Under the pieces are notes generated by a model that had not been told where the DNA came from, did not search any database, and worked only from the letters and a program-made list of their open reading frames with translations. From a virus: 64,000 bases of DNA. Location: IMG/VR virus record IMGVR_UViG_3300030103_003268, positions 30,477 through 94,476 of that record; one strand, written 5' to 3'. The position numbers and the translations under genes were made by a program. Positions 1 through 7,816 of this stretch are shown one piece after another. How positions within the stretch are numbered: the stretch's first letter is position 1; each line of letters opens with the position of its first letter.

Positions 1-2
1 AT

Positions 3-638
3 ATCATACGCAATTACCGTGGTCAAGTAGTATTGACTTCTATTAACCAAAAATCTGTTCCTAAAGAAATTAAGGATATGTGTAAAATAAAAAGAGCAGG
101 TTCTCATAATTTTCTTGAGGAAGAAATTAAAGAAATCGCTCCAAATAGCGAGAGTCCTTTCTCTTTAGATAGAGATACCTATTCTATTGTGAATGGTTTT
201 CTCAAGGAGAGAAATAGAGACTTGGTTGCCGAAATATTATGGTTTAACAAACCATCAGACACACAGATTTTATCATGGTTGTCTGAAAATATGCACCCTA
301 ATAGGTTAATTTTTGTTGATGGAAGAGTTAAGCGAAGATGGAGCCAAAAGTATTTTTATGAAATGCTTGCTTATTCTCATATAGGCGGTTTTGTTGGACA
401 ACTAAATATGCCAAAAAGAAGAGCCTATTCACAGATACCCAAACTAGCGAGAAGATTGGGAGTTAAAAACCAAAGGCTTCTTCCTGATTTATTGAAGGAT
501 GAAGCATTTAAGGAACAAGCAAAAAAGAAACTCAACAATGCTGAGTGTCGTTTGCTTAAAATTGGTGAAAAGAGGCGTAGAAAGAAAACTACGCCAGTAG
601 TAGCCACACAAACAGTATTGGAGGAATACTATGCCTAG
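3..638 (+). CDS. Clamp-loader large subunit (RFC-L-like), C-terminal part, truncated by window edge
   Basis: The frame is open to the left edge without a stop, so only the C-terminal ~211 residues are visible. A TTG at 33 is an internal codon rather than a convincing start. The segment DLVAEILWF...ILSWLSENMHP followed by YFYEMLAYSHIGGF resembles the C-terminal collar of RFC large subunits, where a Trp-x-x-Glu-Asn motif precedes a helix ending in a Gly. The extreme C-terminus QTVLEEYY fits a PCNA-interacting (PIP) box, Q-x-x-L-x-x-aromatic-aromatic, as found at the end of archaeal RFC-L. A small-subunit gene lies two genes downstream. The ATPase domain would lie outside the window. Identity is inferred from this weak similarity plus context. 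Confidence 0.55.
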   Translation: MIRNYRGQVVLTSINQKSVPKEIKDMCKIKRAGSHNFLEEEIKEIAPNSESPFSLDRDTYSIVNGFLKERNRDLVAEILWFNKPSDTQILSWLSENMHPNRLIFVDGRVKRRWSQKYFYEMLAYSHIGGFVGQLNMPKRRAYSQIPKLARRLGVKNQRLLPDLLKDEAFKEQAKKKLNNAECRLLKIGEKRRRKKTTPVVATQTVLEEYYA

Positions 639-861
639 AACAAGAGGAATGAAACTAGCAATAAAGGAAGCAGAAAAAATTCTAAGAGAAAAAGGGCCGA
701 TGACGGCAGATGAATTAAAGTCTACTTTAATATCTCTACCTAAATTAAAAAATACCTGTATTACTACACATAGATTGGCTCAACATCTTAAAAGAAAGCC
801 CTTTAGTGTATTTGATAGGTTAAATAATAACACTAAGATATATGCAATCGCAGAGGAATAA
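631..861 (+). CDS. Small winged-helix-like protein
   Basis: A 76-residue basic protein whose ATG overlaps the end of the clamp-loader large subunit gene by 8 bases, so translation is probably coupled. The pattern KEAEKILREKGPMTADELKSTL, then TTHRLAQHLKR and a C-terminal IYAIAEE strand, reads like helix-turn-helix followed by a wing, as in compact winged-helix domains. No catalytic residues are seen. It sits between two clamp-loader subunits and could be a DNA-binding accessory factor or a small regulator; function is unknown. Confidence 0.6.
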   Translation: MPRTRGMKLAIKEAEKILREKGPMTADELKSTLISLPKLKNTCITTHRLAQHLKRKPFSVFDRLNNNTKIYAIAEE

Positions 862-863
862 AT

Positions 864-1772
864 ATGTTATGGACAGAAAAATATAGACCAAAAAAATTAA
901 ATGAAGTAATAGGACAAGAACACTTTGTTTCTGATGCAAGAGGTTGGGTTGAAGAAAATAATATGCCCAATATCTTGTTATACGGAAATCCTGGAAATGG
1001 TAAAACAGGAGCAGGATTAACAATTGGAAGAGAAATCTTAGGTGATTCTTTTCAAGATAATTTTGTTGAAGTAAATGCTTCTGATGATAGACGATTAGAG
1101 AATGTGCGAACAACAATTAAGAATATCGCTCAAAGTGGAACAATAGGTGATGCACCATTTAGAATCGTATTATTAGATGAAATGGATGGTATGACAACTG
1201 ATGCCCAAAATGCACTAAAGCGTATCATGGAACGGTATGCAAGTAATATTCGTTTCATTATTACCTGCAACGATAGAAATAAGATTATCTTTGCATTACA
1301 AAGTAGGTGTGCAAATTATCACTTTAAGCCACTCTCTAATGAGGCTGTTTTAGAAGTATTAACTTCAATTCTCAAGGCTGAAGAAATAACCCGATTCTCT
1401 GTTGATGAATTGGACTCCTTTATATATGCTATGAATGGTGATATGCGGAGGGCGATTACAGAACTGCAAGCGGCAAAGGCCAGCAATTCTACCCTCAAAA
1501 GGCAAATTGAAGCGGGATTAAACGAATACAAAAAATTGTTAATGAAAATTGTAAATAAAGAAAAATTCGCATTAAGCACAATACACGATTTCTTACATAA
1601 CGGATTTACTATCCGTGAAATTTGTATTGGCTTGCATGATGCGGTAATTCAAACTGAATTAGAAAGTAATATCAAATTCAAAATTTTAAGAACCATAGGA
1701 GAAAGCGAATGGCGTTCAACCACTATGACTCCCAAGGTTTTAGCATCTTGGCTAATAAGCCAATTATCATAG
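864..1772 (+). CDS. rfcS: Replication factor C small subunit (clamp-loader AAA+ ATPase)
   Basis: A 302-residue AAA+ protein that would load the sliding clamp encoded at 4218 onto primed DNA. It opens with LWTEKYRPKKLNEVIGQ, the conserved RFC box. Walker A is GNPGNGKT at residues 41-48, Walker B LLDEMD near 107-112, sensor 1 IITCND, and the arginine-finger SRC motif lies near 153 (LQSRCANYHF). Length is slightly short for archaeal RFC-S (about 315-330). It starts 3 bases after the preceding stop. With the partial large subunit upstream, the virus appears to carry a two-gene clamp loader of its own. Confidence 0.95.
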   Translation: MLWTEKYRPKKLNEVIGQEHFVSDARGWVEENNMPNILLYGNPGNGKTGAGLTIGREILGDSFQDNFVEVNASDDRRLENVRTTIKNIAQSGTIGDAPFRIVLLDEMDGMTTDAQNALKRIMERYASNIRFIITCNDRNKIIFALQSRCANYHFKPLSNEAVLEVLTSILKAEEITRFSVDELDSFIYAMNGDMRRAITELQAAKASNSTLKRQIEAGLNEYKKLLMKIVNKEKFALSTIHDFLHNGFTIREICIGLHDAVIQTELESNIKFKILRTIGESEWRSTTMTPKVLASWLISQLS

Positions 1773-1809
1773 ATTTGGACAAAGAAAAATAAATATGGAA
1801 GTGAAAAAC

Positions 1810-3030
1810 ATGCAAGAAAACATGAAAGCAGAAATTGAAAAGGGCGCACAGGCTATCGGCTTGAGCGTTGAAGAAGCGAAGAACAAGTTTGAAGAGATTT
1901 GTTCCGAAAACAGCATTGAAACAACAAACCCTATCGCTAAGGGTCTTTGGCGAAACTTTGTTGCGAATGTGAAGCGAACACAGAATAACGATGGTGATGA
2001 AAAGAAAGATAATGATTCTTTCTACAAAGCAGCCTTTGGCTTCTTTGTGTCATTGGATGCACCAAGAGACATGATGGCTTGGAACAGAATGAAAGCAAAA
2101 GAGGAATTTATGCGTGATTCTGATAATGCTCTTGAGCAAGGTATTGTGGCTATTGCTTCGCAAAATGCCCTTGGTAAGTGGGTTGTTTCCCGCTATCACA
2201 ATGGAGAATACAATGAGAAGACTATTTCCACTCTTCCTTCGGGAGCAGAAGAAACAGAAGATGGTCGCTTCTTTATCCCATTGGATAATACTGCTACCTA
2301 CATGAATGGTGGTAAAAACAATAATTACGGTAAGCCTCTTCCAGCAGAACAAATGCGACGAAGCGGTATTTTCTTTGGTTCAATTGGAACAGGAGAAATG
2401 AAACCGTATTTCTTCTCCTACAAAAATCAAGGCGGGGTAGATTTTGCACCAAATACTTTTGAATGGGTGCATTTCCTTTGCGTTGCTAACGACAATGGAA
2501 CTGACATTTACGGTGCTAAAGATTTGACTTTTAACAGTCTTTCTCTTAATGCAGAAATGAATCCCGATAATGAACTTTATCGTGATATGTCCACATTTGA
2601 CTTTGAGGACTGTCTGCGAGAAAACTTTGAATCTCATCTTGTTCCTCTCGTTGATATGGATAAAGCACACATTAACCGTCAAGCACTTCCTTCAAAGGAA
2701 CGATACATTATCACAGATGGAACAGTCTGTAATATGAATATGACTCCAACAAAGAACGGAAACAGAATCATTAACTTAACTGATTTAAATGCAGAAATGG
2801 ATTATGACTCTAGCGAGTCGGGCATTACTACTTGCTGGATTCCTGAGCATTTGACTCTTGACTTTGGTATTGGTTCTTCTGTCATAGTAATTGGCCGAAC
2901 AAGCCAAAGAACCACCGATGAAGGAGTTGAACCAACAACTATCAATGTTGCTGGTCTTTACTGCACTGTTCGCCATGGTTCAGTTGTTGAGGTTTCTGTT
3001 CCTGTTGAAGAGGACTTTGACTGGTTTTGA
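1810..3030 (+). CDS. Probable single-stranded DNA-binding protein with acidic C-terminal tail
   Basis: About 406 residues. I prefer ATG 1810 over ATG 1795 because GGAAGTGAAAAAC just upstream matches the GGTGAAAA-type ribosome-binding site used by neighbouring genes. No clear homology motif is visible. The protein ends in an acidic stretch closed by aromatic residues, VEEDFDWF, like the acidic tips of bacterial SSB and T7 gp2.5 that recruit partner proteins. The beta-rich C-terminal third (SSVIVIGRT...INVAGLYCTV) could be an OB fold. It lies between clamp loader and Sak4-like ATPase genes, where an SSB/RPA analogue is expected. Function is inferred from the tail and context only. Confidence 0.45.
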   Translation: MQENMKAEIEKGAQAIGLSVEEAKNKFEEICSENSIETTNPIAKGLWRNFVANVKRTQNNDGDEKKDNDSFYKAAFGFFVSLDAPRDMMAWNRMKAKEEFMRDSDNALEQGIVAIASQNALGKWVVSRYHNGEYNEKTISTLPSGAEETEDGRFFIPLDNTATYMNGGKNNNYGKPLPAEQMRRSGIFFGSIGTGEMKPYFFSYKNQGGVDFAPNTFEWVHFLCVANDNGTDIYGAKDLTFNSLSLNAEMNPDNELYRDMSTFDFEDCLRENFESHLVPLVDMDKAHINRQALPSKERYIITDGTVCNMNMTPTKNGNRIINLTDLNAEMDYDSSESGITTCWIPEHLTLDFGIGSSVIVIGRTSQRTTDEGVEPTTINVAGLYCTVRHGSVVEVSVPVEEDFDWF

Positions 3031-3039
3031 TTAAAACCA
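3022..3039 (+). other. Hairpin overlapping the stop codon of the SSB-like gene
   Basis: TGGTTTT (3022-3028), loop GATT, AAAACCA (3033-3039) form a perfect 7-bp stem that includes the TGA stop at 3028-3030. A second hairpin follows 34 bases later. It could be an mRNA 3' stability element or a weak terminator. Confidence 0.4.
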
Positions 3040-3072
3040 ATCGTTGTGTAGTCGTTGGCGTTAATGACGGCC

Positions 3073-3093
3073 ATAGAGGTGCGAAGCCTCTAT
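3073..3093 (+). other. Hairpin in the 3031-3112 intergenic gap
   Basis: ATAGAGG (3073-3079), loop TGCGAAG, CCTCTAT (3087-3093) form a perfect 7-bp stem. It lies 20 bases before the next start codon, with an AGGTGA ribosome-binding site between. No T-tract follows, so a processing or attenuation role is as likely as termination. This is the only sizeable gap in the early operon. Confidence 0.45.
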
Positions 3094-3112
3094 CTTAAAA
3101 AGGTGAAAAAAT

Positions 3113-3409
3113 ATGGAATACATTTACATTAGTAATTTTAATTCAGCGTTTATCGCTGAAGAATTTGTTATTAAGTCTGGTAGTTGGATTATTGATTTGA
3201 AAGATGTTCAATTCATGACTTACCGACTTAATGAAAGAGACGAGACTTCTTATCTTATCAACTTCCACATTGGAAGTAAAGAAACCAAAATAATGGTTGA
3301 TGATATTGAATCTGTAAAAGCGTTATTTAACTCTTGGACAGAGGCTAAAGGATTAGAAGTGGATTTTGAAGAAGAAGATATTAAAGGAGAAGTGAAAAAA
3401 TGGGATTAA
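3113..3409 (+). CDS. Hypothetical 98-residue protein of the replication operon
   Basis: A good ribosome-binding site (AAGGTGAAAAAAT) precedes the ATG. The protein is a predicted mixed alpha/beta domain: an N-terminal strand-rich part (YIYISNFNSAFIAEEFVIKSGSWIIDLKDVQFMTYRL) and a helical part with acidic C-terminus (DFEEEDIKGEVKKWD). There are no cysteines or known motifs. It overlaps the next gene by 10 bases and is therefore part of the same translation unit as the Sak4-like ATPase. I do not recognise the family. Confidence 0.7.
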   Translation: MEYIYISNFNSAFIAEEFVIKSGSWIIDLKDVQFMTYRLNERDETSYLINFHIGSKETKIMVDDIESVKALFNSWTEAKGLEVDFEEEDIKGEVKKWD

Positions 3410-4221
3410 CTAGCAATAAAAATACGAGCGCAGTAGAAGAAGGGATGTCTCAAAATGCAAGAGTTATTGCATTTAGAGACAAACTAGCAAAACAAACGGA
3501 AGGAAGAAAAGCCCGAAGCAACCGTCTTATTTGTGGTGTTTGGGGAGAACCAAAGACAGTTAAAAGCGGTTTGGCTCTTGATTTTCCAAACAAACAAATC
3601 TATGTTTTGGATTGGGATGATGGTTGCGAACCAACTTGGAGACAAAACCATGAAATGACTGATAGGATTACTCTTTGGAATCCTGAAGTCCGAAACAAAA
3701 ATGGTGAATTGGATATTCAAAAGTCGGAAGCAAACTCAGAAGACTTTGTTTTATTTGTTAAATCAAAGATTGAAGAAGGAGAAGATTGTCTTTTTGTTTT
3801 TGACGGCGTAGATAAATGGCTTGATTGTTGCACATTAAATGTGACTGGCTCTTCAAAGATTGGAAAACCACAAAAGATGAAATTTGAATGGGGTAAAAGA
3901 AATGCACCGTTCTATTCTCTTTTGATGATGTGCAAGAATCTTAATTGCGACCAAATCTACATTACGCATTCAAAGGCTGATTATGGTGCAACTGGAGAAG
4001 TTATTGGCTCTAAACCTAACTGGCATAACTGGGGTGATTACCTGTATCAAATTATTACTACGAGAAGAACACGCAAAAAGAATGATGTTGTATATAAGGC
4101 TGAATTACTTAGCAGTAAAACCAACACCGAACTAGTGGGTAGGTCTTGGGAAACATTAACCGTTGGTAGTGGTAAAGTTTCTTGGGAAGGAATATCTGAA
4201 TTGCGTGAGGGATTAATTTGA
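3400..4221 (+). CDS. Sak4/RadA-like RecA-fold ATPase
   Basis: 273 residues. The P-loop is GEPKTVKS at residues 49-56, preceded by the strand RLICGVW. This G-x-P-K-x-x-K-S form is typical of Sak4-type single-domain RecA paralogs in viruses. A hydrophobic Walker B-like strand ends in Asp (CLFVFDGVDKW), and a later strand, DQIYITHSK, could carry the polar sensor. The family binds ssDNA and promotes annealing or recombination with an SSB. The gene lies between the putative SSB and the sliding clamp and overlaps the next start codon (TTGA). An alternative start at 3445 would remove 15 residues. Confidence 0.75.
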   Translation: MGLTSNKNTSAVEEGMSQNARVIAFRDKLAKQTEGRKARSNRLICGVWGEPKTVKSGLALDFPNKQIYVLDWDDGCEPTWRQNHEMTDRITLWNPEVRNKNGELDIQKSEANSEDFVLFVKSKIEEGEDCLFVFDGVDKWLDCCTLNVTGSSKIGKPQKMKFEWGKRNAPFYSLLMMCKNLNCDQIYITHSKADYGATGEVIGSKPNWHNWGDYLYQIITTRRTRKKNDVVYKAELLSSKTNTELVGRSWETLTVGSGKVSWEGISELREGLI

Positions 4222-4985
4222 AGTTCACAATTGATAGTGATACCCTAAAGAAAGCATTAGAAAGCGTTCAAGTAAGAGGCAAAGGAACAACCAATAGTGG
4301 TTTTGGCTCAACTAATTTTGGCACTTATGCCTATTTAGTGGCTGATACTGCTTCTATTGAAATTTGGAATGGAAATGCTACCTTTTGTGTTAAGATTAGT
4401 CTTGATGCTAATGTTGAAGAACAAGGCCGAGTTTGTTTTGATAGTGCAACCGTTATCCCTTATTTGAAAAACTTTGGCGGAGAGGACATCGTTTTCTCGG
4501 TTGGTGATTTCATTGTCATTAACTGCGGGACAAAAAAGGCTTCTATACCTTTGGTTGTTAATCACCCAAACGCTGATGCTATCTCAAGAATCCAAAACAT
4601 GTTGAATCCTGTTTCATATGAGATTCAGCCTCAGACTCTTTTTAACTTTGGTAAATCTAAGTTTGAAGGAGCATTTACGCTCACACAACGACAATTACAG
4701 GATGCAATTAAAGCCTGTGAACTGGTCAAAAGTGGAGTATATAAAATTGATTTTAATAATGGCTTGTTGAATATTTCAACACGACAAGATATTACAAATA
4801 AATACGAAGAAACAATAACTCCTGCTTTCCCTACCGGAGAACCTGCTACGATGGAGTTTAGTTCACCAATCTATGCTTTCTTTGAGAAAGACCAAATGTT
4901 GAATTTTTATGTAAAAGATGACTTTCCTCTTTTAGTAGTAGCCAATGATAGAATACTGTTGAAAGCACCACATATTTCAGGGTGA
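4218..4985 (+). CDS. pcn: Sliding clamp (PCNA-like DNA polymerase processivity factor)
   Basis: 255 residues, the size of a two-domain PCNA (a bacterial three-domain clamp is ~370). It begins MKFTIDSDTLKKALESV, the usual first strand and helix of clamps, and ends in LLVVANDRILLKAPHI, comparable with the terminal strand LKYYLAPKI of PCNA. The start codon is TTG, overlapping the upstream TGA as TTGA, which suggests translational coupling. Partners are encoded nearby: clamp loader upstream, polymerase downstream. The polymerase C-half and the partial clamp-loader large subunit both end in PIP-box peptides that would dock on this ring. Confidence 0.85.
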   Translation: MKFTIDSDTLKKALESVQVRGKGTTNSGFGSTNFGTYAYLVADTASIEIWNGNATFCVKISLDANVEEQGRVCFDSATVIPYLKNFGGEDIVFSVGDFIVINCGTKKASIPLVVNHPNADAISRIQNMLNPVSYEIQPQTLFNFGKSKFEGAFTLTQRQLQDAIKACELVKSGVYKIDFNNGLLNISTRQDITNKYEETITPAFPTGEPATMEFSSPIYAFFEKDQMLNFYVKDDFPLLVVANDRILLKAPHISG

Positions 4986-4991
4986 ATAATA

Positions 4992-6680
4992 ATGATAATT
5001 AGTAGAATGAATGATGGAAATAGAATATACAAATCGTGGAGAGAGAACGGAGAGAAGAAATATGAGATTATTCCTTTCCGGCCTTATTTTTATGTAAAGG
5101 AAGACAGCGCAGAACCATTTGAATATAAGCCGAGTAAATATATTAGTCGGGAATTTGAGTATGTTCGTGGTGATTGGGTTAATCTTAACAATGAACCTTT
5201 AAAGAAAGTAATTGTTGAGACTTCTCACGATATGCGAAAAGCAAAGGATATGTTCGGTGAAACCTATGAAGCCGATGTTCCTTTTCACTTTCGGTATTGT
5301 GTAGATGAATTACATGAAATGCCTGAATATAAAATGCGTAAGTGGTATTGGGATATGGAATGGCAACAAGGCGGTGAATATCACGACCAATTGACTACAA
5401 TTGTTGTTTATGATAACTATGATGAAGAATATCTTCAATGGAGTTGGTTTCCTAATGAATTTGAAGAGAATTTATATACGGGTGAAATGGATAAATCAAT
5501 TAGCAATTCATTACCAAAATTTAATTCTTGGGTTTTTGAAACTGAAAAAGATATGATTGAACATTTCTTTACAGAAATGATTATTTACGACCCCGATATG
5601 TTAATTGCTTGGTTTGGTCATTTTGCTGATTTACCAAAGTTGTTTGAACGGGCTTGTGCGGTGGGTCTTGACCCTCGCATTATTTCACCCACGGCGACCA
5701 TTAAGGGAGTAAAGACAGTAAAAGATGGCTATGAGTTTAAATATTCAGAGAAAGGTTTTTCTCCAATTGAACAACCTATTGGTGGGAGAATTACTCTTTC
5801 TTTGGACTTGGCATTTGAAAGACAATGGAATGATTCTCAAAGAGGAACACTACCTTCTCTTTCTCTTGATTATATCGGTGAAACTGTTCTTGATAAGAAG
5901 AAGTTAGTATCGGAAAAGTTTCCAGACACCAATGAATTTTATCGCAGGGCTTGGTTAGAAGATACAGAAACATATCTCAAGTATGCTTTGAGAGATGTTG
6001 AATTGATGGTTGAGATTGATGAAACTAACTTTTGTAGTGAAGCAATCCTTTCTCTTCAACGACTGTTGAAAGCACCATTTGATGCTTGTTTTTATGCAAG
6101 CCATATGGGTTCTATTTACTTTATGCGAAACGCTACTTGGAAAGCACCAACTGGTAGTAAAGTGGATAAAAGACAAGAATACGAAGGTGCGATGATTTAT
6201 GACCCATTAAGTGAAGAAACAAACGGATTACATTTAAATGTAGCCGCCTTTGATTTTGCTGGTCTATATCCTAGTATGATGATTGCTCGCAATATTAGTT
6301 GGGAAACTAAGTCAGTAGAACCTACTGAATTTGCGGTTAATATTCTCACCCCAAGAGACTTTAGCGAAACAAAGCATGAGCAGATACTTTATTACAAAAC
6401 AGATAAACTCGGCCTACTGCCGAGAGCCGTTCTTGAATTGAAGGAGTTGCGAAATGAATATAAACGACTGATGCGAGAGGCAAGAGAAACGGACAATGGC
6501 GAGTATGCAAAGTGGTATAACAATCAAATGGCAGTAAAGCGACTAATGGCCTCTTTTTATGGCATTGTTGCTTTTCAGGGCTTTGGTTGGGCTGATGTTG
6601 ATTTAGCGGCATCTATTACTGCAAGTGCAAGAGAAGCAATTAGATTAGCGGCCTTTGCTGCAAAGGAGATGGAAGAATGA
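4992..6680 (+). CDS. polB1: DNA polymerase B, N-terminal piece: exonuclease, motifs A and B (split gene)
   Basis: 562 residues. Proofreading exonuclease motifs are ExoI YWDMEW (D121, E123), ExoII HFADLP (D213; the usual Asn of the motif is absent) and ExoIII YALRD (Y331, D335). Polymerase motif A is DFAGLYPS (D421) and motif B is KRLMASFYG (K516). The chain stops right after the helix REAIRLAAFAAKEMEE. Motif C lies in a separate ORF at 7817. Joined end to end, the two pieces give a complete polymerase with nothing missing. Methanothermobacter thermautotrophicus has a family B polymerase split at a comparable place. The last bases are duplicated after the HNH gene. Confidence 0.93.
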   Translation: MIISRMNDGNRIYKSWRENGEKKYEIIPFRPYFYVKEDSAEPFEYKPSKYISREFEYVRGDWVNLNNEPLKKVIVETSHDMRKAKDMFGETYEADVPFHFRYCVDELHEMPEYKMRKWYWDMEWQQGGEYHDQLTTIVVYDNYDEEYLQWSWFPNEFEENLYTGEMDKSISNSLPKFNSWVFETEKDMIEHFFTEMIIYDPDMLIAWFGHFADLPKLFERACAVGLDPRIISPTATIKGVKTVKDGYEFKYSEKGFSPIEQPIGGRITLSLDLAFERQWNDSQRGTLPSLSLDYIGETVLDKKKLVSEKFPDTNEFYRRAWLEDTETYLKYALRDVELMVEIDETNFCSEAILSLQRLLKAPFDACFYASHMGSIYFMRNATWKAPTGSKVDKRQEYEGAMIYDPLSEETNGLHLNVAAFDFAGLYPSMMIARNISWETKSVEPTEFAVNILTPRDFSETKHEQILYYKTDKLGLLPRAVLELKELRNEYKRLMREARETDNGEYAKWYNNQMAVKRLMASFYGIVAFQGFGWADVDLAASITASAREAIRLAAFAAKEMEE

Positions 6681-6682
6681 AA
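6660..6682 (+). repeat. 23-bp direct repeat, left copy (end of polymerase N-piece)
   Basis: GCAAAGGAGATGGAAG (6660-6675), one variable base (A), then ATGAAA (6677-6682). It matches 7322-7344 at 22 of 23 positions. It contains the polymerase C-terminal codons, the ribosome-binding site AAGGAG and the start of the HNH gene. Confidence 0.9.
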
Positions 6683-7342
6683 GAATGTATTGTATGTAAA
6701 AAAACCTTTACTCATGGTCGTTCCGACAAAAAGGTTTGTAGCCTAGAATGCAAAAAAACTCATCTTAAAGAATATTCTGCTAAATGGAGAAAACAAAATA
6801 AAGAAACTCTTGCGATTAAAAAATCTGAATATCAAAAAAAGAATAGAAAGTATATTACAGAACGAAAGAAAAAATGGCGGGAAACGAAGAGGCCACCATT
6901 GGAAAACATTAAATGTAAGGAATGTAATAAACTCTTTACGCCAACAACGAGGGCTAAAAAAATTATTTTCTGTTCAAGAAAATGTCAGTTTAATAATTGG
7001 CAAAAACAACCTAAAAACAAACTTAATTGGGCAGTTCAAGACGCAGTAAGAAGAGGTATGAAAGGCATTATTCATAAAAGTATATACTTTGAAGGGCTAT
7101 CCTTCACTATGGAAGAACTGAGAACTCATTTAGAAAACCAATTTGATGATTGGATGAATTGGGATAATCACGGTCTTTGGCACATAGACCATATTAAACC
7201 CGTAGCCTCCTTTGATTTTACATCTATGGAGGATGAAGACTTCAAGAAGTGTTGGGCTTTAGAAAACTTACAGCCACTTAAAGACACAGAAAATATGAGA
7301 AAGAATCATTATTACTATAAAGCAAAGGAGATGGAAGTATGA
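6677..7342 (+). CDS. Free-standing HNH endonuclease inserted in the split polymerase locus
   Basis: 221 residues, highly basic. Two zinc-finger pairs lie in the N-terminal half (CIVCKK...CSLECKK and CKECNK...CSRKCQ). They are followed by a C-terminal HNH domain with WHIDHIKPVASFDF and ENLQPLKDTENMRKNH, the His-Ile-Asp-His, Asn and His ligands expected. This architecture is common among phage homing endonucleases. The ATG overlaps the polymerase stop (ATGA), and the gene ends in KAKEMEV, a near copy of the polymerase terminus AAKEMEE, because the junction DNA is duplicated. The gene therefore appears to be a recent insertion flanked by its target duplication, not an intron or intein. Confidence 0.9.
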   Translation: MKECIVCKKTFTHGRSDKKVCSLECKKTHLKEYSAKWRKQNKETLAIKKSEYQKKNRKYITERKKKWRETKRPPLENIKCKECNKLFTPTTRAKKIIFCSRKCQFNNWQKQPKNKLNWAVQDAVRRGMKGIIHKSIYFEGLSFTMEELRTHLENQFDDWMNWDNHGLWHIDHIKPVASFDFTSMEDEDFKKCWALENLQPLKDTENMRKNHYYYKAKEMEV

Positions 7343-7344
7343 AA
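7322..7344 (+). repeat. 23-bp direct repeat, right copy (end of HNH gene)
   Basis: GCAAAGGAGATGGAAG (7322-7337), T, then ATGAAA (7339-7344). It is the partner of 6660-6682 with one mismatch. It supplies the HNH C-terminus and the ribosome-binding site and start of the next ORF, restoring the junction that probably existed before insertion. Confidence 0.9.
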
Positions 7345-7512
7345 ACAAAATACATTACAGTAAAAGTGTCTTATGACACAGAAGAAACATGGGATATTAC
7401 TATGCAAGAAGTGAAAGAGATATTTCAAATGATGAACAATCTTAAACGGAATGCAATCATTACTGATATTGAACAGGGAGTGAATGAAAATGATGATGGA
7501 CAGGACGAATGA
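7339..7512 (+). CDS. Hypothetical 57-residue protein between the polymerase pieces
   Basis: Starts at the ATG within the right copy of the 23-bp repeat, with AAGGAG upstream, and overlaps the HNH stop. It begins MKTKYITVKVSYDTEETWDI and ends in the acidic NENDDGQDE. It probably followed the polymerase N-piece directly before the HNH gene arrived. I recognise no family. The clean start, overlap with both neighbours and continuous spacing support it as a gene. Confidence 0.65.
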   Translation: MKTKYITVKVSYDTEETWDITMQEVKEIFQMMNNLKRNAIITDIEQGVNENDDGQDE

Positions 7513-7621
7513 ATTGCTGGAGGAATTATTGATGATGATTAGCAGAAGCAATAAAATATTAATGATGGTTAATGTAGTTAATATCGCAACAATTATTACA
7601 TTACTGGTGGTGGTATTATGA
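7490..7621 (+). CDS. Small single-pass membrane protein (43 residues)
   Basis: Begins with three Met codons, then DRTNELLEELLMMISRSNK, and ends in a hydrophobic helix (MMVNVVNIATIITLLVVVL) that would span the membrane with almost no tail after it. It overlaps the 57-residue ORF upstream by 23 bases and the next ORF by 4 (ATGA). The exact start among the three ATGs is uncertain. Function unknown. Confidence 0.5.
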   Translation: MMMDRTNELLEELLMMISRSNKILMMVNVVNIATIITLLVVVL

Positions 7622-7812
7622 AGGATGAAGAATTTTACTTTGAAACATTGAAAGAAATAAAGAAAATGAAAGAGCACCTAGAAGAAGAATTAGAGGACTT
7701 AGAAATCAAACTGCGTTCTCTTAAATTAGTTAAAAGACAGATTATGGAACTTCAAGATGAAGTTGCTAAAATGCAAAAACAACCTGTTGGTATGCTTTTT
7801 ACTTTGAGATGA
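7618..7812 (+). CDS. Small coiled-coil protein (64 residues)
   Basis: Charged heptad-like helix KEIKKMKEHLEEELEDLEIKLRSLKLVKRQIMELQDEVAKM, predicted to be a coiled coil. It overlaps the upstream small membrane protein (ATGA), and its stop lies 4 bases before the polymerase C-piece. It may simply be a passenger of the split-polymerase locus, or it could help hold the two polymerase pieces together. That idea is speculative. Confidence 0.6.
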   Translation: MKDEEFYFETLKEIKKMKEHLEEELEDLEIKLRSLKLVKRQIMELQDEVAKMQKQPVGMLFTLR

Positions 7813-7816
7813 TAAT

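Noticed and set aside
6677-7816. Group I intron or intein separating the polymerase pieces
   Set aside because: Both pieces have proper starts and stops with overlapping or tightly spaced genes, no intein splice residues flank the gap, and the HNH gene is flanked by its own duplication. Four separate ORFs fill the gap.
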